Of a stretch of DNA of 64,000 nt, positions 21,101 through 32,200 are shown piece after piece (position 1 is the stretch's first letter; every line of letters starts with the position of its first letter). The notes below the pieces were generated by a model. That model searched no databases. It was not told where the DNA came from and was given only the letters and a program-made list of their open reading frames with translations. The DNA comes from Parelaphostrongylus tenuis (taxonomy: Eukaryota > Nematoda > Chromadorea > Rhabditida > Metastrongylidae), in NCBI GenBank assembly GCA_019055375.1, contig JAHQIW010000141.1, forward strand, positions 593,094 through 657,093, given 5' to 3'. Both the position numbers and the translations under genes were made by a program.

Positions 21101-23983
21101 ACATACTGCCCATAATGACTCTTCCACAGAGTTGCTCGAGTGGTGACCAACTATTTAGAATTCACATGGGCTACTAATGTCCTCTTAAGCTAAAATACAG
21201 TCTTCTGCTATGTATCAAATCACGCTTGATAACAAGACAGTCGTCTGTGCGGTTCATGAAGGCATCCATGGTATTTTACGAATAAGCTGCGAGTGTCTTA
21301 AGCGTTAAAGTTTTAGTTTTATTTCACACTCAAGCATTTTCAGCTAGAAAAGGTTTATCCTCAAATTTTAAAAACCATTTGATAGCACAAATCTTGACAA
21401 TTTCAATGATGTATGTTTTTGGGAAGGATTCCTTAGTGCGCTATAATAGTCAAAAAAAGACTGAGTATCGCAAGCTTGGCAACTGATAAAGGCGGTGGCC
21501 TAATGCCAATGTTGCAAAAGAATATCCTCATTGTGGCAAAAGTACGGTGGCTTGATGGCAGTTTGCGCTGTGGCAAAATCTAATTTTTTTGAAGATATCG
21601 CTCTAAAAATCAAATATACCATTGAGTTGCCGAATTTGTGCTACTGTATGATCACTAAAAGTCTAGAGGAAAAACTCTGTCCAGCGGAAAACCTTGAGGT
21701 GTGAAGATGATTTTATTTTTCCCGTTACAGCGCATTGAAAAGCTCAGTCCAGAAATAAATCAAACCATGGAAATTTTTGAATTTGAGCTATACGATTACG
21801 AAAACTCTGAAAAGAGCCAGAAGCGCGTTTCTCTCAAAGTCGAGATAGGATGCGGAAACGAAAACGATCCAAAGTTGTAAAGTCCACTCTTCTTTTGAGT
21901 GTTACGGCACAATAAGATGTCCTTTCCAAAAACAAAACACATTATTGAAACTGCCGAGATTCACGCTATCGAATGGTTATAAAAATAACAGAGAAAGACT
22001 TTGTTGGACGAAGAATGCTTGAGTATGAAGCAAAATTTCACTTCTACTGTTACAGTGCAATATTGGATTGGCAAGAAATTCTTCGGACTTCTTCGTTTTT
22101 ATGCAAGTCTATCCAGTTTTTTTTGACAAGTAAAAGAAATAAATGATTGATCAAGATGTTTTTTTTTCATCTTCAGTTATCTCTTCGCAGTGTTCCGCCG
22201 ATCATCAATGCGCGGCGGTAAAACTAAGTGTCTTTCAAGTCAAAGAATTCTTTAAGTGCTTCACCCACCTTACCAATGTTTTCAAAGCGCTTCCCTTCCA
22301 ATAAGTGTTGCAACGATTGGAAGAGGTCAAAATCACTAGGGGCCAGATCCGGATTGTTCGGCGGATGATCGACACGATTCCAGCCAAGTTCTTCAATCTT
22401 TGCATCTGAAATTCTCAAACGACGAGGCGTTGCATTGTCGTCCAAAAAAAAAAAAACAATTTAAAATCAGCGGCGGCAATCCAAATGTCGATTCATCTCA
22501 TCCAGTTGACAGCAATAAACCTTTGAATTGACTGTTTAGCCTTGCATGCGCGTCAGACTTCTGACCTTGAATTGATTGAAATGATCGAGAATTGCTGTTG
22601 TTCCAAACTTTTCGATCATCCAAGCCTCGTTAATCCGGCGGAATGTCTCAGCAGCACTAAACCCAAACGATATTGTTTTATCACCAACAATCGTTTTTGC
22701 TCTTAGGACAATTCCATCTTGAAACAAATGTATAAGTGTTATATATCAAAGTAACCGCAAGAAGTTGCTTTAAACGACAGTAAAAACAAAGACTTAAATC
22801 CATGAAAAATATTAACAAGAAGGAAGAAGTTCGAAAAATTTCTTACCAACTCAATGATTCTGAGGATGAAGTTAACCGTGAAAATTCTCGTGTAATAAGC
22901 TGTCAAAAAAGTATTAAAACTTTCAAAAATAGATACAATAAATTTGTTTTTTTCCACAGGGCTGACACAGGGTGGAGATAACGGAAAAGAATAGCTTCAA
23001 ATTTCCCGCCTAGGTGCTCTTTCATACGGACACAGAATAGCTTACTATTTCGCAGATACTTTCGTCGCTATCCGCTTCAAAGGAGATCAGGTGAACTGTC
23101 GTGCAATCACCGTCTTTACCGTGAGAGTATGGAAACACGTTTCGTACAGTCACCAGTGTCTGTGAGGAGAACAGCAGAAAGTAAAATCTCTGAAATCGGC
23201 TCCGCAGATAGTCATTTCCAATGGCTATAATATTCTAGCTTCTAGGACTAGGAGTAAAGCAACTGACACATCTAAACGATACTTCCAGCGGAAACAAAGC
23301 CCGTTTAATTAGCCCCTACCAAACGAAATGAGTTCAGCTATAGAATAATTTTGGAAGGGAAGTACTCAGAGAAACTGTAACAATGATTGAAATACTAGCA
23401 AGTACTATGCCAGTTTGTTCGCAATCGCTTGCATGCGCGACCTTTACTGACGACGAGGGTCATTATGACCCTCAGCTGAGCGCGCCGTTCGGACAGTTTC
23501 AAAGACTGATGCGTGCTCGAATACAAATTCGGGTTGTTTAAGTTCTCAGAGAACTCAGAGGAATATGATCACTGAAAAATGATAGACTAACGCTGATGAG
23601 ATTTTTGTATGAATGATTTGAGCAAGATTAACTCGTTTTGCACTCCAAAGTATGGAATTTCATGACATTGGTCCCAGGTCACCGCGTTTTTTTGCAACAT
23701 ACCAACTGACTGCGAAACGTAATCTTTATTTGACTACTATATCACAATAGGAAGTTCTTTTTTTCAAAAACAAAATTACTGAAGAAATTATCGAGATCTG
23801 AGCTATCGAACAACATCGACATAATTGATTTATTTATGTTTGGTGCTTAAAATATTGTCATTTGTTTTATAGCATGAAGGAAAGCCGTATTGCAATCGAT
23901 GTTACGGTGCTCTTTTTGGTCCGAAGGGCTACGGTCACGGCGGCACTGAAAGCCACACATTTCACGGAGGAGCCACCGGATAA
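18152..23983 (+). CDS. CRIP-family single LIM domain protein, three exons
   Basis: Coding exons are 18152-18191, 19281-19381 and 23873-23983; they join in frame to 83 residues. Donors are G|GTACGA and GAG|GTGGTT; acceptors are CCGTTTTAG and TTGTTTTATAG. The protein is one LIM zinc-binding domain over residues 4-57: CPAC at 4-7, then WHRPCLRC at 24-31 with ligands H25, C28 and C31, C36, and YCNRC at 53-57. A glycine-rich tail follows ([16 protein letters not shown]), the hallmark of CRIP1-like proteins (usual length about 77-86). C. elegans relatives of this type are EXC-9 and VALV-1; I do not decide which is the orthologue. CRIP proteins are small adaptor-like zinc proteins, in C. elegans linked to tubular excretory-canal and valve structure. 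C36 lies two residues further from C31 than in human CRIP1. The second intron (4.5 kb) is full of mobile elements, but the reading frame is intact. Confidence 0.93.
19118..19172 (+). repeat. 3' tail of the tRNA-derived SINE in intron 1
   Basis: ATTGAGGGATTAATCAACGC followed by TAAACGCTCTATCTGC resembles the SINE end (CCTCAGGGATTGATCAACGC, then AAGCTTTATC). It lies 109 bases before exon 2 of the LIM gene. The tRNA head is absent. Confidence 0.5.
19626..19668 (-). ncRNA. hammerhead ribozyme relic, left arm
   Basis: Read on the minus strand: CTGATGA is intact, stem II is GGC/GCC with a six-base loop, core GAA is intact, and stem III is ACA-CG-TGT. Stem I is reduced to GCTA/TAGC and two extra bases (TC) separate it from the expected cleavage base C. 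The core is therefore good but the junction is distorted. Confidence 0.55.
20157..20196 (+). ncRNA. hammerhead ribozyme relic, right arm
   Basis: GCTA, then CTGATGG (last core A changed to G), a stem II region, GGAAACACGT and CTCTAGC. It mirrors the left-arm motif at 19626 and shares its extra bases before TAGC, so that variant predates the copy. Core changes make activity unlikely. Confidence 0.45.
22140..22735 (-). pseudogene. mariner transposase relic, internally deleted
   Basis: On the minus strand, 22727-22545 encodes an N-terminal mariner-like block ([15 protein letters not shown]). Then 22530-22460 gives a middle block resembling [18 protein letters not shown]. After a frame break in an A run at 22444-22455, 22445-22224 gives DDNATPRR, matching the mariner LHDNARPH region, and [16 protein letters not shown], holding the third catalytic aspartate, then [20 protein letters not shown]. 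The region holding the first catalytic aspartate is deleted, and a stop and frame breaks follow. It cannot encode a working transposase. It lies in LIM gene intron 2, antisense to it. Confidence 0.85.
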
Positions 23984-24197
23984 GCAGTCATTCATCTAAG
24001 CACTTCGAATAATTACTCACTATTTTACCAAAACATAGTACTAAAATTTGTTCCGGAAAACCAACCATAGCAATCGATGTTAGATATCCAATCAATGATT
24101 AGTTTTGTACTGTTTCCTTTTTTTTTTCACAGTCATCTCCTATTCAGTTTCGTTAACCTTCTCTGCTAATTTTTTTTCTATTTTCTTAACCATTAGT

Positions 24198-24203
24198 AAT
24201 AAA
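24198..24203 (+). promoter_or_regulatory. possible poly(A) signal of the LIM gene
   Basis: AATAAA lies 215 bases after the LIM stop codon. It is the first canonical hexamer I see downstream; a variant hexamer closer to the stop cannot be excluded. Confidence 0.3.
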
Positions 24204-24701
24204 TATGGACTATTTTTCTTCTTTCTAAAAGTGAATTTTCAATGGGATGTCTGCAATGTTTCTTTAAACTTCCAGCACAACAGGAGACGGAATGGGGAGG
24301 GATTGCTCCTAGAATAGCCGTGGTCTAATCAGGAGGAGTATCAAATGCCATATATGGTGCCTCACAAGCTCCTAAGGTGGTCCTGATCAAATAACACGTG
24401 ACATTTTGATTTATTCTGAGCATTTCTTTCCCATTATCACGAATTACGAGTTTATATGGTTATAGATGAGGAAAAGGTGCAGCTTTTTGTGTTGTTCAGA
24501 CCCTTAGCGTGAACCATGCTTTTCACTCCGTTAAGCACTGCGGAGGTATATCGAATGGATATGTGACCTGAGCATCGTTATGGTGCATTTAATGGATACT
24601 AGACTCACACAAGAAGTTTCGGTGGCTTATCGATGTGTCAACCAGGTAATTTAACTTCACAGACAGATTTGTTATTAATTTACACACTTTATGGTGATGA
24701 A

Positions 24702-24979
24702 GAGCGCATGTGGCGCAGTGGTTAGAGGTGCTCTGCGTCGCACACGAGGTCAATGGTTCGATCTCGCGCTCATGGCTCACCAAGCCATCCATCCTTCCGG
24801 GGTCGGTAAATTGGTACCAGACAGGTCTCAGACTTGTCTGGGAGGATAAGCAGCACTGACTCGGTTCAGCGAGAGGCCACCGCGAGTCATTGTAAAGGCC
24901 TCAAACGGCGTTAAAAATTGAACTCGAATGCATGGCGCATCCCTCAGGGATTGATCAACGCCGAAAGCTTTGTCCTTTT
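24702..24979 (+). repeat. tRNA-derived SINE, full-length copy
   Basis: The tRNA-like head has an A box (TGGCGCAGTGGTTAGAGG) and a B box (GGTTCGATCTC) and is followed by a conserved body (GGCTCACCAAGCCATCCATC, CAGGTCTCAGACTTGTCTGG, GGATAAGCAGCACTGAC). It ends with GATTGATCAACGCCGAAAGC and an oligo-T run. The insertion is flanked by a perfect 14-bp target-site duplication, TTTATGGTGATGAA, at 24688-24701 and 24980-24993, which shows reverse-transcribed insertion using another element's machinery. Confidence 0.9.
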
Positions 24980-24993
24980 TTTATGGTGATGAA

Positions 24994-25079
24994 AAGATAG
25001 CGAGCTTGAAATACAAGAAGGGGAAATCCAGCGCTTGTTTGGAATGTTGAGTACTTCAAAGGCATGTAATTTTGGTTCT
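24994..25079. other. short intergenic stretch
   Basis: Nothing recognisable between the SINE and the next foldback arm. Confidence 0.4.
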
Positions 25080-25440
25080 CTCTGACTAGGGAGGAATAAA
25101 GGAAAAACCTGTCTCATTCGCTGGAGAAGAATTCTTCGTAGTAATGTTAGTAGCCATTCGTAAGCTGAGACTTAAGACTACAGGCCCACGTCTCCAGTTC
25201 TTCAAAACACCCTTTATACTGCTTTAGCATCCAGATCAAAAATTTCGTTTCACAGTCGTCTTTCGCCTTCATTTTTATCACGTTTATAATTCGCTGGAAG
25301 CTGAAAGCATATAAATGCGTAGAGAAACTTTCGTAGTATCTCAATCAATCGTTTTATCTGAGTTTCTTCCAGAGTGGAGGAAAAATTCCCGATTCTATAG
25401 AAATATATCGATCAATTCAAAAGTTCGACTTTCTATAAAT
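25080..25440. repeat. left arm of a long foldback element
   Basis: CCTGTCTCATTCGCTGGAGA near 25108-25127, followed by a block (GTTTATAATTCGCTGGAAGC near 25284, GCATATAAATGCGTAGAGAA) that aligns along its length with 34110-34430. The matching inverted arm is at 26230-26720, ending in CTCTCCAGCGAATGAGAACG. A SINE and microsatellites occupy the middle. Confidence 0.65.
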
Positions 25441-25605
25441 CTCGGCAATGTTAACTGATATATGAAAATGCAAAAAACTTGTCTTGATTAGCTAACGCGC
25501 GGTTGGTAAAGTAGTCGTTGTAATTCGGCTGACATTTCAGCGACCCGCCTTTTTCAGAGCCTGGACGTAGGTATTATTAGACTATTTGAATGATTCGGAG
25601 GATCT

Positions 25606-25608
<3 letters not shown>

Positions 25609-25637
<29 letters not shown>

Positions 25638-25652
25638 TATACATATATATAT
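25609..25652. repeat. (TA)n microsatellite, left of SINE
   Basis: An uninterrupted and then slightly interrupted TA run directly abuts the SINE start at 25653. Confidence 0.95.
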
Positions 25653-25958
25653 GAGCGCATGTGGCGCAGTGGTTAGAGGTGCCCTGCGTCGCACACGAGG
25701 TCAATGGTTCGATCTCGCGCTCATGGCTCACCAAGCCATCCATCCTTCCGGGGTCGGTAAATTGGTACCAGACAGGTCTCAGACTTGTCTGGGAGGATAA
25801 GCAGCACTGACTCGGTTCAGCGGGAGGCCTCCGAGAGTCAATGTAAAGGCCAGATGTGCATTCAATCTCCTCAAACGAAGTTAAAAATGGAAGTCGAATG
25901 CATGGCGCATTCCTCAGGATTGATCAACGCCGCAAGCTTTATCTATTTTTATCCTTTG
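25653..25958 (+). repeat. tRNA-derived SINE inserted in a (TA)n run
   Basis: Nearly identical to the copy at 24702 over the head and body: the A box TGGCGCAGTGGTTAGAGG, the B box GGTTCGATCTC, the GGATAAGCAGCACTGAC block, and the tail GATTGATCAACGCCGCAAGC with an oligo-T end. TA repeats lie on both sides, so the element seems to have landed inside a microsatellite and its target duplication is hidden in it. Compared with 24702 it keeps about 18 extra body bases near 25850. Confidence 0.9.
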
Positions 25959-25960
25959 TG

Positions 25961-25962
<2 letters not shown>

Positions 25963-26006
<44 letters not shown>
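25963..26006. repeat. (TA)n microsatellite, right of SINE
   Basis: TA repeat on the 3' side of the SINE, presumably the other half of the interrupted run. A third short TA run lies near 26186-26200. Confidence 0.95.
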
Positions 26007-26229
26007 CTGCCTAGGTCAGGTTGAAAAACCGAACGAAGAAAGGGCGCGAGATCTTGTGTGATGGCGACGCATTCGTCCTTTCGGTTCATTTCGGGGTTTT
26101 TGGCGTTTATCCAAAATGTCTCAAGAGTTTTGCGCGTTGATGTTTTTCATTCCTGCTCTAGATCGTGAGAGTCACATCAAAAAAGATATATATATATATC
26201 TGTGTATATCAAAAATACATCGATGGTAT

Positions 26230-26720
26230 CACTTCGCCCCACCTCTGCCCCGCCCCTGCCATAGCTCTCGTCTTATCGGATAGCCGGTAAACAACGTTGC
26301 CAAAAAGGTAATACTCAATCTTAGTTTCACCCATTTCCAGAAAATTAGCACATGGCTAGAATTAGCAAGTATTACGATATCGAATGATAACTAATAGTCT
26401 AAAGAAAGAGCTATGCCCAGAGAGGTTCAAAGCACAATTCAAAAGACTAGAAAATATCAAGAGATCAAAAGACCCTACCGAAAAGTAAACACGTTTTGAG
26501 TTTTTTGAGCTGGTGCTATCGTTTGAGCACTAGCACTCTAAGGGAGGAGCTTTGTCCAGCGAAATATAAGCGAGATAAGAGAAAAAACGCATACTATAGC
26601 ATTATAAATAGTGTTCTGAAAAACCAGCAACGTGGGATTCTAGCCTCAAGTATCAGCTTTCGGATAGGTACTAACACTCCTGTGGGAAATTACTCTCCAG
26701 CGAATGAGAACGGTTAATCA
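26230..26720. repeat. right arm of the long foldback element
   Basis: Aligns with 34600-34985: TCTAAGGGAGGAGCTTTGTC near 26538, AAATATAAGCGAGATAAGAG, GGATAGGTACTAACACTCCT near 26654, and the terminus CTCTCCAGCGAATGAGAACG. It is the reverse complement partner of 25080-25345. A 73-codon open frame here lies within the repeat and is not a gene. Confidence 0.65.
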
Positions 26721-29088
26721 TTTGCTCCCTCTTAATTAGAATGAACCGTTTTTTTCTGGAACCATCTTCAAACCATGCGTTATATTGCGGTAAGATGGCG
26801 CTCAAACTGCGCATGCAACGATGAAAGTATATCTTTTTGATATGGCTGGTTTGTGTACGAAGTCTGATTTGGTGAACTATTTTTCAGACGGTCACTCCTG
26901 CATGTAAACACTTGCAAACTACAATATGGTGACACAGCTTCTTCAATAGATTGGCTAGGCTAATCGCACTCTATTGAATGTCCAGCGAACGCTTGACATG
27001 AAGAGACTTCAGCGCATTTGGTGCAAAAAAAAATAGCTGTCTTTGCTCCTCAGCTTTTATCACAGCTGATGTTGAGCTCACCAGATCATTTCCTTCAGCA
27101 GCATGTGTTCTCATTCTATCGGGATTCAGTTTTATGACTTATTGGACCTTCGATTGGTGTTTTTTCTCCTTTTTTGACGTGGCTCAAATTTCAAAACCGA
27201 AAGCAATTAAACACATGGAATTTCATCCTGCAAGATGTCATTATTCTTTCAGTCTGTTGCTGTTTATGTGATCGTGCTTGTGTTTTACCAACCAATAGTT
27301 TGAACTTCCTAATTTACTTTCCGTTTATTTCCATCTCAAACGGATTCGAAATTAGATTTATATCTAACAAAAAAGGCTATATTAGCCTTCAGGGTGATGT
27401 GGCACAGCCTCCTTTGACACCGAGGAACTTTAATCATAATAATGCTGAGATACCAGGAAAGCTTGGAACCTCATGTTTTGTTTCATGAGCTCCAACCGTC
27501 GGAGTATATTTCCTGAGGTTTATGCTATTATGCTTCCTAATAATTTCAAGAAGAATGTTCAAAGCTAAGCGAGGTTAGTACACCAGGGCTATACACTCGT
27601 GTTTCTTAGGTATCGCCCTCCTCGTTAGTGACCCACGGCCCACATTAAGCCCTGCATTGTTGCAAGGAGGGAGGCGTATGTGGTGACGGCCAGTGTACAA
27701 CGACACTGGCTATTACCACTTCTCAGGTGGTCGATCTCGGCTGGTGGAACAAAATTGTTTCACAACATCTACTGTTTTCAAAACCTCGCAATAAACATTC
27801 AAAAGAATTTCAAAAAGAATGTTTAAAGCCTAAGCGAAGTTGGTACACGAGGTCCATGCACGCGTCTTTGCTTCTTATATCAATCCCATTGACGAGTGAT
27901 TGCTGGCAGGTATCTTAAGTTGAATCACGGCTGTGAGAAATCCAGGGTCTCCTCGAAGGAATAGTGTCAGCCTACTACCCCGGGACGGTATAATGGAAGT
28001 CCATGACACAAAAGTGATGCATGCCATTCGCGTGCATCTCAGCATTCAAATAATTATACTTCACGTCGCTCTCTACTATTAGAATATGAATAGACAGAAA
28101 GGGAAGTTAAAAATTCACATAAAGTTTTCATCTCCTGCACTGCTCTAATAATTGGTGGATCATTGTCTGTTATCGAAAAACGAGCTTCGTCGTAATTGCT
28201 TTATGATAGGAGGTTATGTTTTTCTATTTGTGTCGTTGTTAGTTATTCTGAAGGGCATTTTAGTTGATTGAAGACTCTAGCAGAACTCTGAACTTATGGA
28301 GAACACAAAATAGACATGATGCTTTCTCCACGTGCGAGCTTTCAGTTCGAAATAATCCAGTGCACACAGATGTAATGTCAGCGTGAAGACAGCTTCAAAC
28401 TTGACCCATTACGTAATGCGTATGCATCATAGTGTATGTGAATACGGTTCTTAAAGCTCCTTAACCTTCTGCGCACCACCGTTGACAGACAGGTGACGTC
28501 GCGCCGTCGCAACGCGGCACTTGCCGCAATCGATCTTGCGATTGGAACACGTAATCTTCCTCATTGTTGTAATTTCGTAATGTTCCATACTTTTGTAGTC
28601 ACTTAAAAGAGATTTTGTCATCAGTTAAAAAAAATATAAAACAAACAGTTTTCAATAGGACTATTTAATTAAAACACGTCTACTGTGGACAATATTTCGA
28701 TCATTGGATTCCTTAGTAGTGGTCAGGACTTCTATGAAGGTCAAACAAACTTTATTCTAGGGCGATCTTTTACTATAAGTACGTTTTCATGAGTCCCTTT
28801 AGTAATACTTTATTTTTTGCAGCGACAATATTTACTTAGCATTAAAATATCACTATATAATACCGAAAATTCCGCCGTGGAGTTGAAAAATGGACTGCAA
28901 TTGCAAAACGTTGCCTTTCATTGGTTAGTAAAACGTGGTATGGAGGTTGAACCAGCAACTAAGCTTAGTATCAAATTTGGCATTTCTTAAGCGATCGAAC
29001 GATTACAGAAACAGGATAATAAATGAAACAAATGTGAACTGCACTATCGGTGCCTGTTTTGCCATCACTCTTTCTACACTATAACTCA
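26721..29088. other. no gene recognised; one imperfect direct repeat
   Basis: The longest open frame is 104 codons (plus, 27174-27488) with no recognised motif. A direct repeat of about 60 bp is listed separately. A GC-rich patch lies at 28485-28550. Confidence 0.4.
27545..27875 (+). repeat. imperfect direct repeat pair, ~60 bp each
   Basis: 27545-27606 (AAGAATGTTCAAAGCTAAGC, GAGGTTAGTACACCAGGGCT) is repeated at 27807-27875 (AAGAATGTTTAAAGCCTAAG, CGAAGTTGGTACACGAGGTC). The spacing is about 263 bases. Origin unknown. Confidence 0.65.
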
Positions 29089-29242
29089 AAATAGGCGTCG
29101 ATCGTGCAATTGGTTAGTACGCGCCCTCAGAAAGGGTGAAATGTGGGTTCAATTCCCGTTTGACGTCGGCGTTTCGCACATCACTCAACATCATTGCTTA
29201 TATTTGTAGCATTATATCACAGTAAAATAAGCGATTGAATAA
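29089..29242 (+). repeat. tRNA-derived short repeat, best copy
   Basis: The head GGCGTCGATCGTGCAATTGG, TTAGTACGCG is an A-box-like D arm, and GTGGGTTCAATTCCCG is a near-perfect B box. Acceptor-like GGCGTC and GACGTC ends pair. The tail TTTCGCACATCACTCAACAT, then ATATTTGTAGCATTATATC, is shared with 2376-2580 and 3727-3885. The anticodon stem does not fold convincingly, so I call it a SINE-like repeat rather than a tRNA gene. Confidence 0.65.
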
Positions 29243-32200
29243 AAAAATTTTTCCTACATAACACTTGGAAATATATTCGCTTGTGGAAAGATGTGATTCC
29301 TAATGATGAAAACTAGGAGATTTTTCAACACATGGGTGTTCTTTATGGTAAAAAGGGTTTGAAAACCTTTACAAGAGTCTCTTTTGTGATATTCTATCAT
29401 TCGATAGTGGCCACCAATGCCCTCTCAAAACCTAAATTTACTGGATAATTACTCACACTTCCACTTGTGAGTGCCCGTAGAATATCCTAATTAGTTAAAC
29501 TATCTTTTGAGCCACTTAAGCTTATCTAAAGCTTTCTGCGACTTCCTGAAGCAAGCACTGAACGGTCATCTGAAGAAGCCAGTTCGTCGCGTCGAAGCTG
29601 ATCGTTGAATTCTAAATCGAAACTTACTCAAATGCACTCTGTAAACGGAGAAGAAGTTATGTGGCTATATAATTGTTGACACCACCCATGTCAATAACGT
29701 TAGGTAGTTTGTTTCTCGGTACTCTGAATAATGACATGAATAAATGATCACATTGCGAGACAATTAGTGATGTTCATGGATTGCTGCAGCTGAAGATGGG
29801 TTATTAAATTGAAAAAACCGGAATAAAGAAGACTTAGACACAGCCTTTGAAATCTTCTCACCCGCACAGAGAAGATATTGACTGAGATACGTACTTATCC
29901 TGATGGTCTCCTGTATCCAGTGATTGGGCGCGCGATGCAAGACGCAAGTGGTCTTTGATTAGATCTCACATTTTGGACAAACCAAGCTCGCTATCTTTTG
30001 TATAACTTGGTTCTAAACCAAGCTAGACCGGTTGGAACATTTAGATGATGCATCGGTGGACTATCACAAGCTATGACGCTACAAGCTATGGAGTGGGCAG
30101 TAGTATGTCTCTTTCTGTGGGATCGATCAATGCGGACCATTTTATTCCTTGTCATTTTACTTCTCTAGATGAAAAAGTTCTCTGTTCATAAGATTCCATA
30201 CATTTCTTATGTTATCTGTACTTAAAATTATGATGGGTCTGCCCTACTCTTCGAATTATCTCGTAAATTACTGTTCTGAGAAACTTGAAACTTTTATGAG
30301 AAAAGAAAATCTGTTCGCATCACTAATTCTGCTGATTGTAAGTTCTATTTCTAAGACATACCTCTTATCTAGTATTTTGCTTAGTGCGATCTTCATTTTG
30401 GTGCGATGAATGTGTAATATTTATCGGTTATCGAAAGTCAATTTTCATACAACATTCGTTCGCGAAGCTATTCTGTAGGTTTGTTGACAATCCTCTAGGA
30501 AGATTCAAAATTTACAGAACATTCAACGACAAAGGAACAACACATTGATCGTTATTCACAGTTGGTGATAGCAGGCGTTCAGATAGTTCGTCAACGAGGT
30601 TTGAATGTCGTTGATTCGGACAAGATGCGTCAACACCTCCACCATCTTCTTGATTTCGCATATCTGCTGTGATTGTGAACCGCTGAAACAACAAGTCATT
30701 CGTCTCTCGACCACTTTACTTTTCCAAGTATTTCCAACAGATGACACTGTTATCACAGACATAAAGAACACTTCCACCTGTTTCACTCCGGAAAAGATTT
30801 GAACAGTGAGCACGATTGAAATCTGATTTTTATCAGTTGCAGTATGACTATTTCAATCACTTCAATAAGTATGAAGAAACCTATAAAAAACAGATTTTCT
30901 GACTTAGAATATTCCTCGGTCGTCGACGAGAAAGTTAGCTATTCTGGAGGCTTCTAACGAGAGTTGAGTAGATATTTCCGCCTTTCCGCTTCTTGCATAA
31001 CTTCTATTTACTGCTCACACAACAATTTTTTTTATTAACACTGAAACGATAATGCTCAGCCACTCATGTACTTCACTGTTTTTAGAAGAGGCTCTTCTAG
31101 ATTATCCGATTTCCAATTAGTAGCAATGAAGATTTCCACAACTTTTTTTACAACGGAGCTTGAACCTCTCATTTGCTACCGCTATTGCAATGAATGTTGC
31201 CCTGCTTGCTGATGCCGTGATTCTAAAATTCTTTGAAAATTTGAAAAAAGCCAATTAACTCAATAATACATACTATGTAATCGGTTGTATACATAGCCAA
31301 CTTTTTTAGACATGATTTGACATTGAAACTACAAAATCACTTACAGTTTTGCTTGAAAAGAGCGGATTTGGGGTCACATCTACTAAAAATTCATATTTGT
31401 CAGATTTTAACAAAAACTGTTTTGTCATTTGACAGATATTTATCTCTATTTGGAATGGATTCGCGCTCGAATTTTCAGTAAGTATGTGGAAAGCGAATTA
31501 ACTAGAATTTTGTGCAATAATATAGCACCGATCGTTAAGCCATTTTGCTCCATTCTATGTGGACCCCCTCCTCTTATATTTCCATTCCTTTGGGGACAAC
31601 GAATAGGTAACAGTAAAGGATTGCAAAGGCTTCCTTTGATCTAGTCGACGACTTTCAAAGTTGGCAGCCTGAAAAGACTCTGCAGGTGTCCCAATGCCTT
31701 TCAGAAACATACCCGAAAGAGGCAACGTTCTAAAGTGTCAGCCAAACTCATGCACAAATCTAAAGACTTTCGTGGATGGGAATACGAGATAGCGTAAAGG
31801 ATGGATGATTCAGTAGGATCCGTGTAATATCTTATGCTGGCTCATATGAGGGAAGCAATAAATCAATGACTAGTGTGGTAGTTTTTATTACAGAGCACTC
31901 GGTTTGACTTGTCTAATTTAAGGGTGACAACTTAACGCTAAATCGAGAAGCGAACTGAGGCGATCGTGAATAGCGAGGATAGGCTGGCTTATATTGGCGA
32001 AATATCGAAGTACTTCGATGAAGATGTATACCGCGAGAACGGTGTGTTCCTCTTATTCCATTGCTCGGTGAATGTCATCTGTGTGAGAGCGCAAGTGCAG
32101 AGAACAGCGAAGAGGACGGTGCTCAGTACGAATCGCATTATGCTCTAAAATATCATTGTTAATTAGGATATTCATACAGTACCAGTTCATAAGCGAACGA

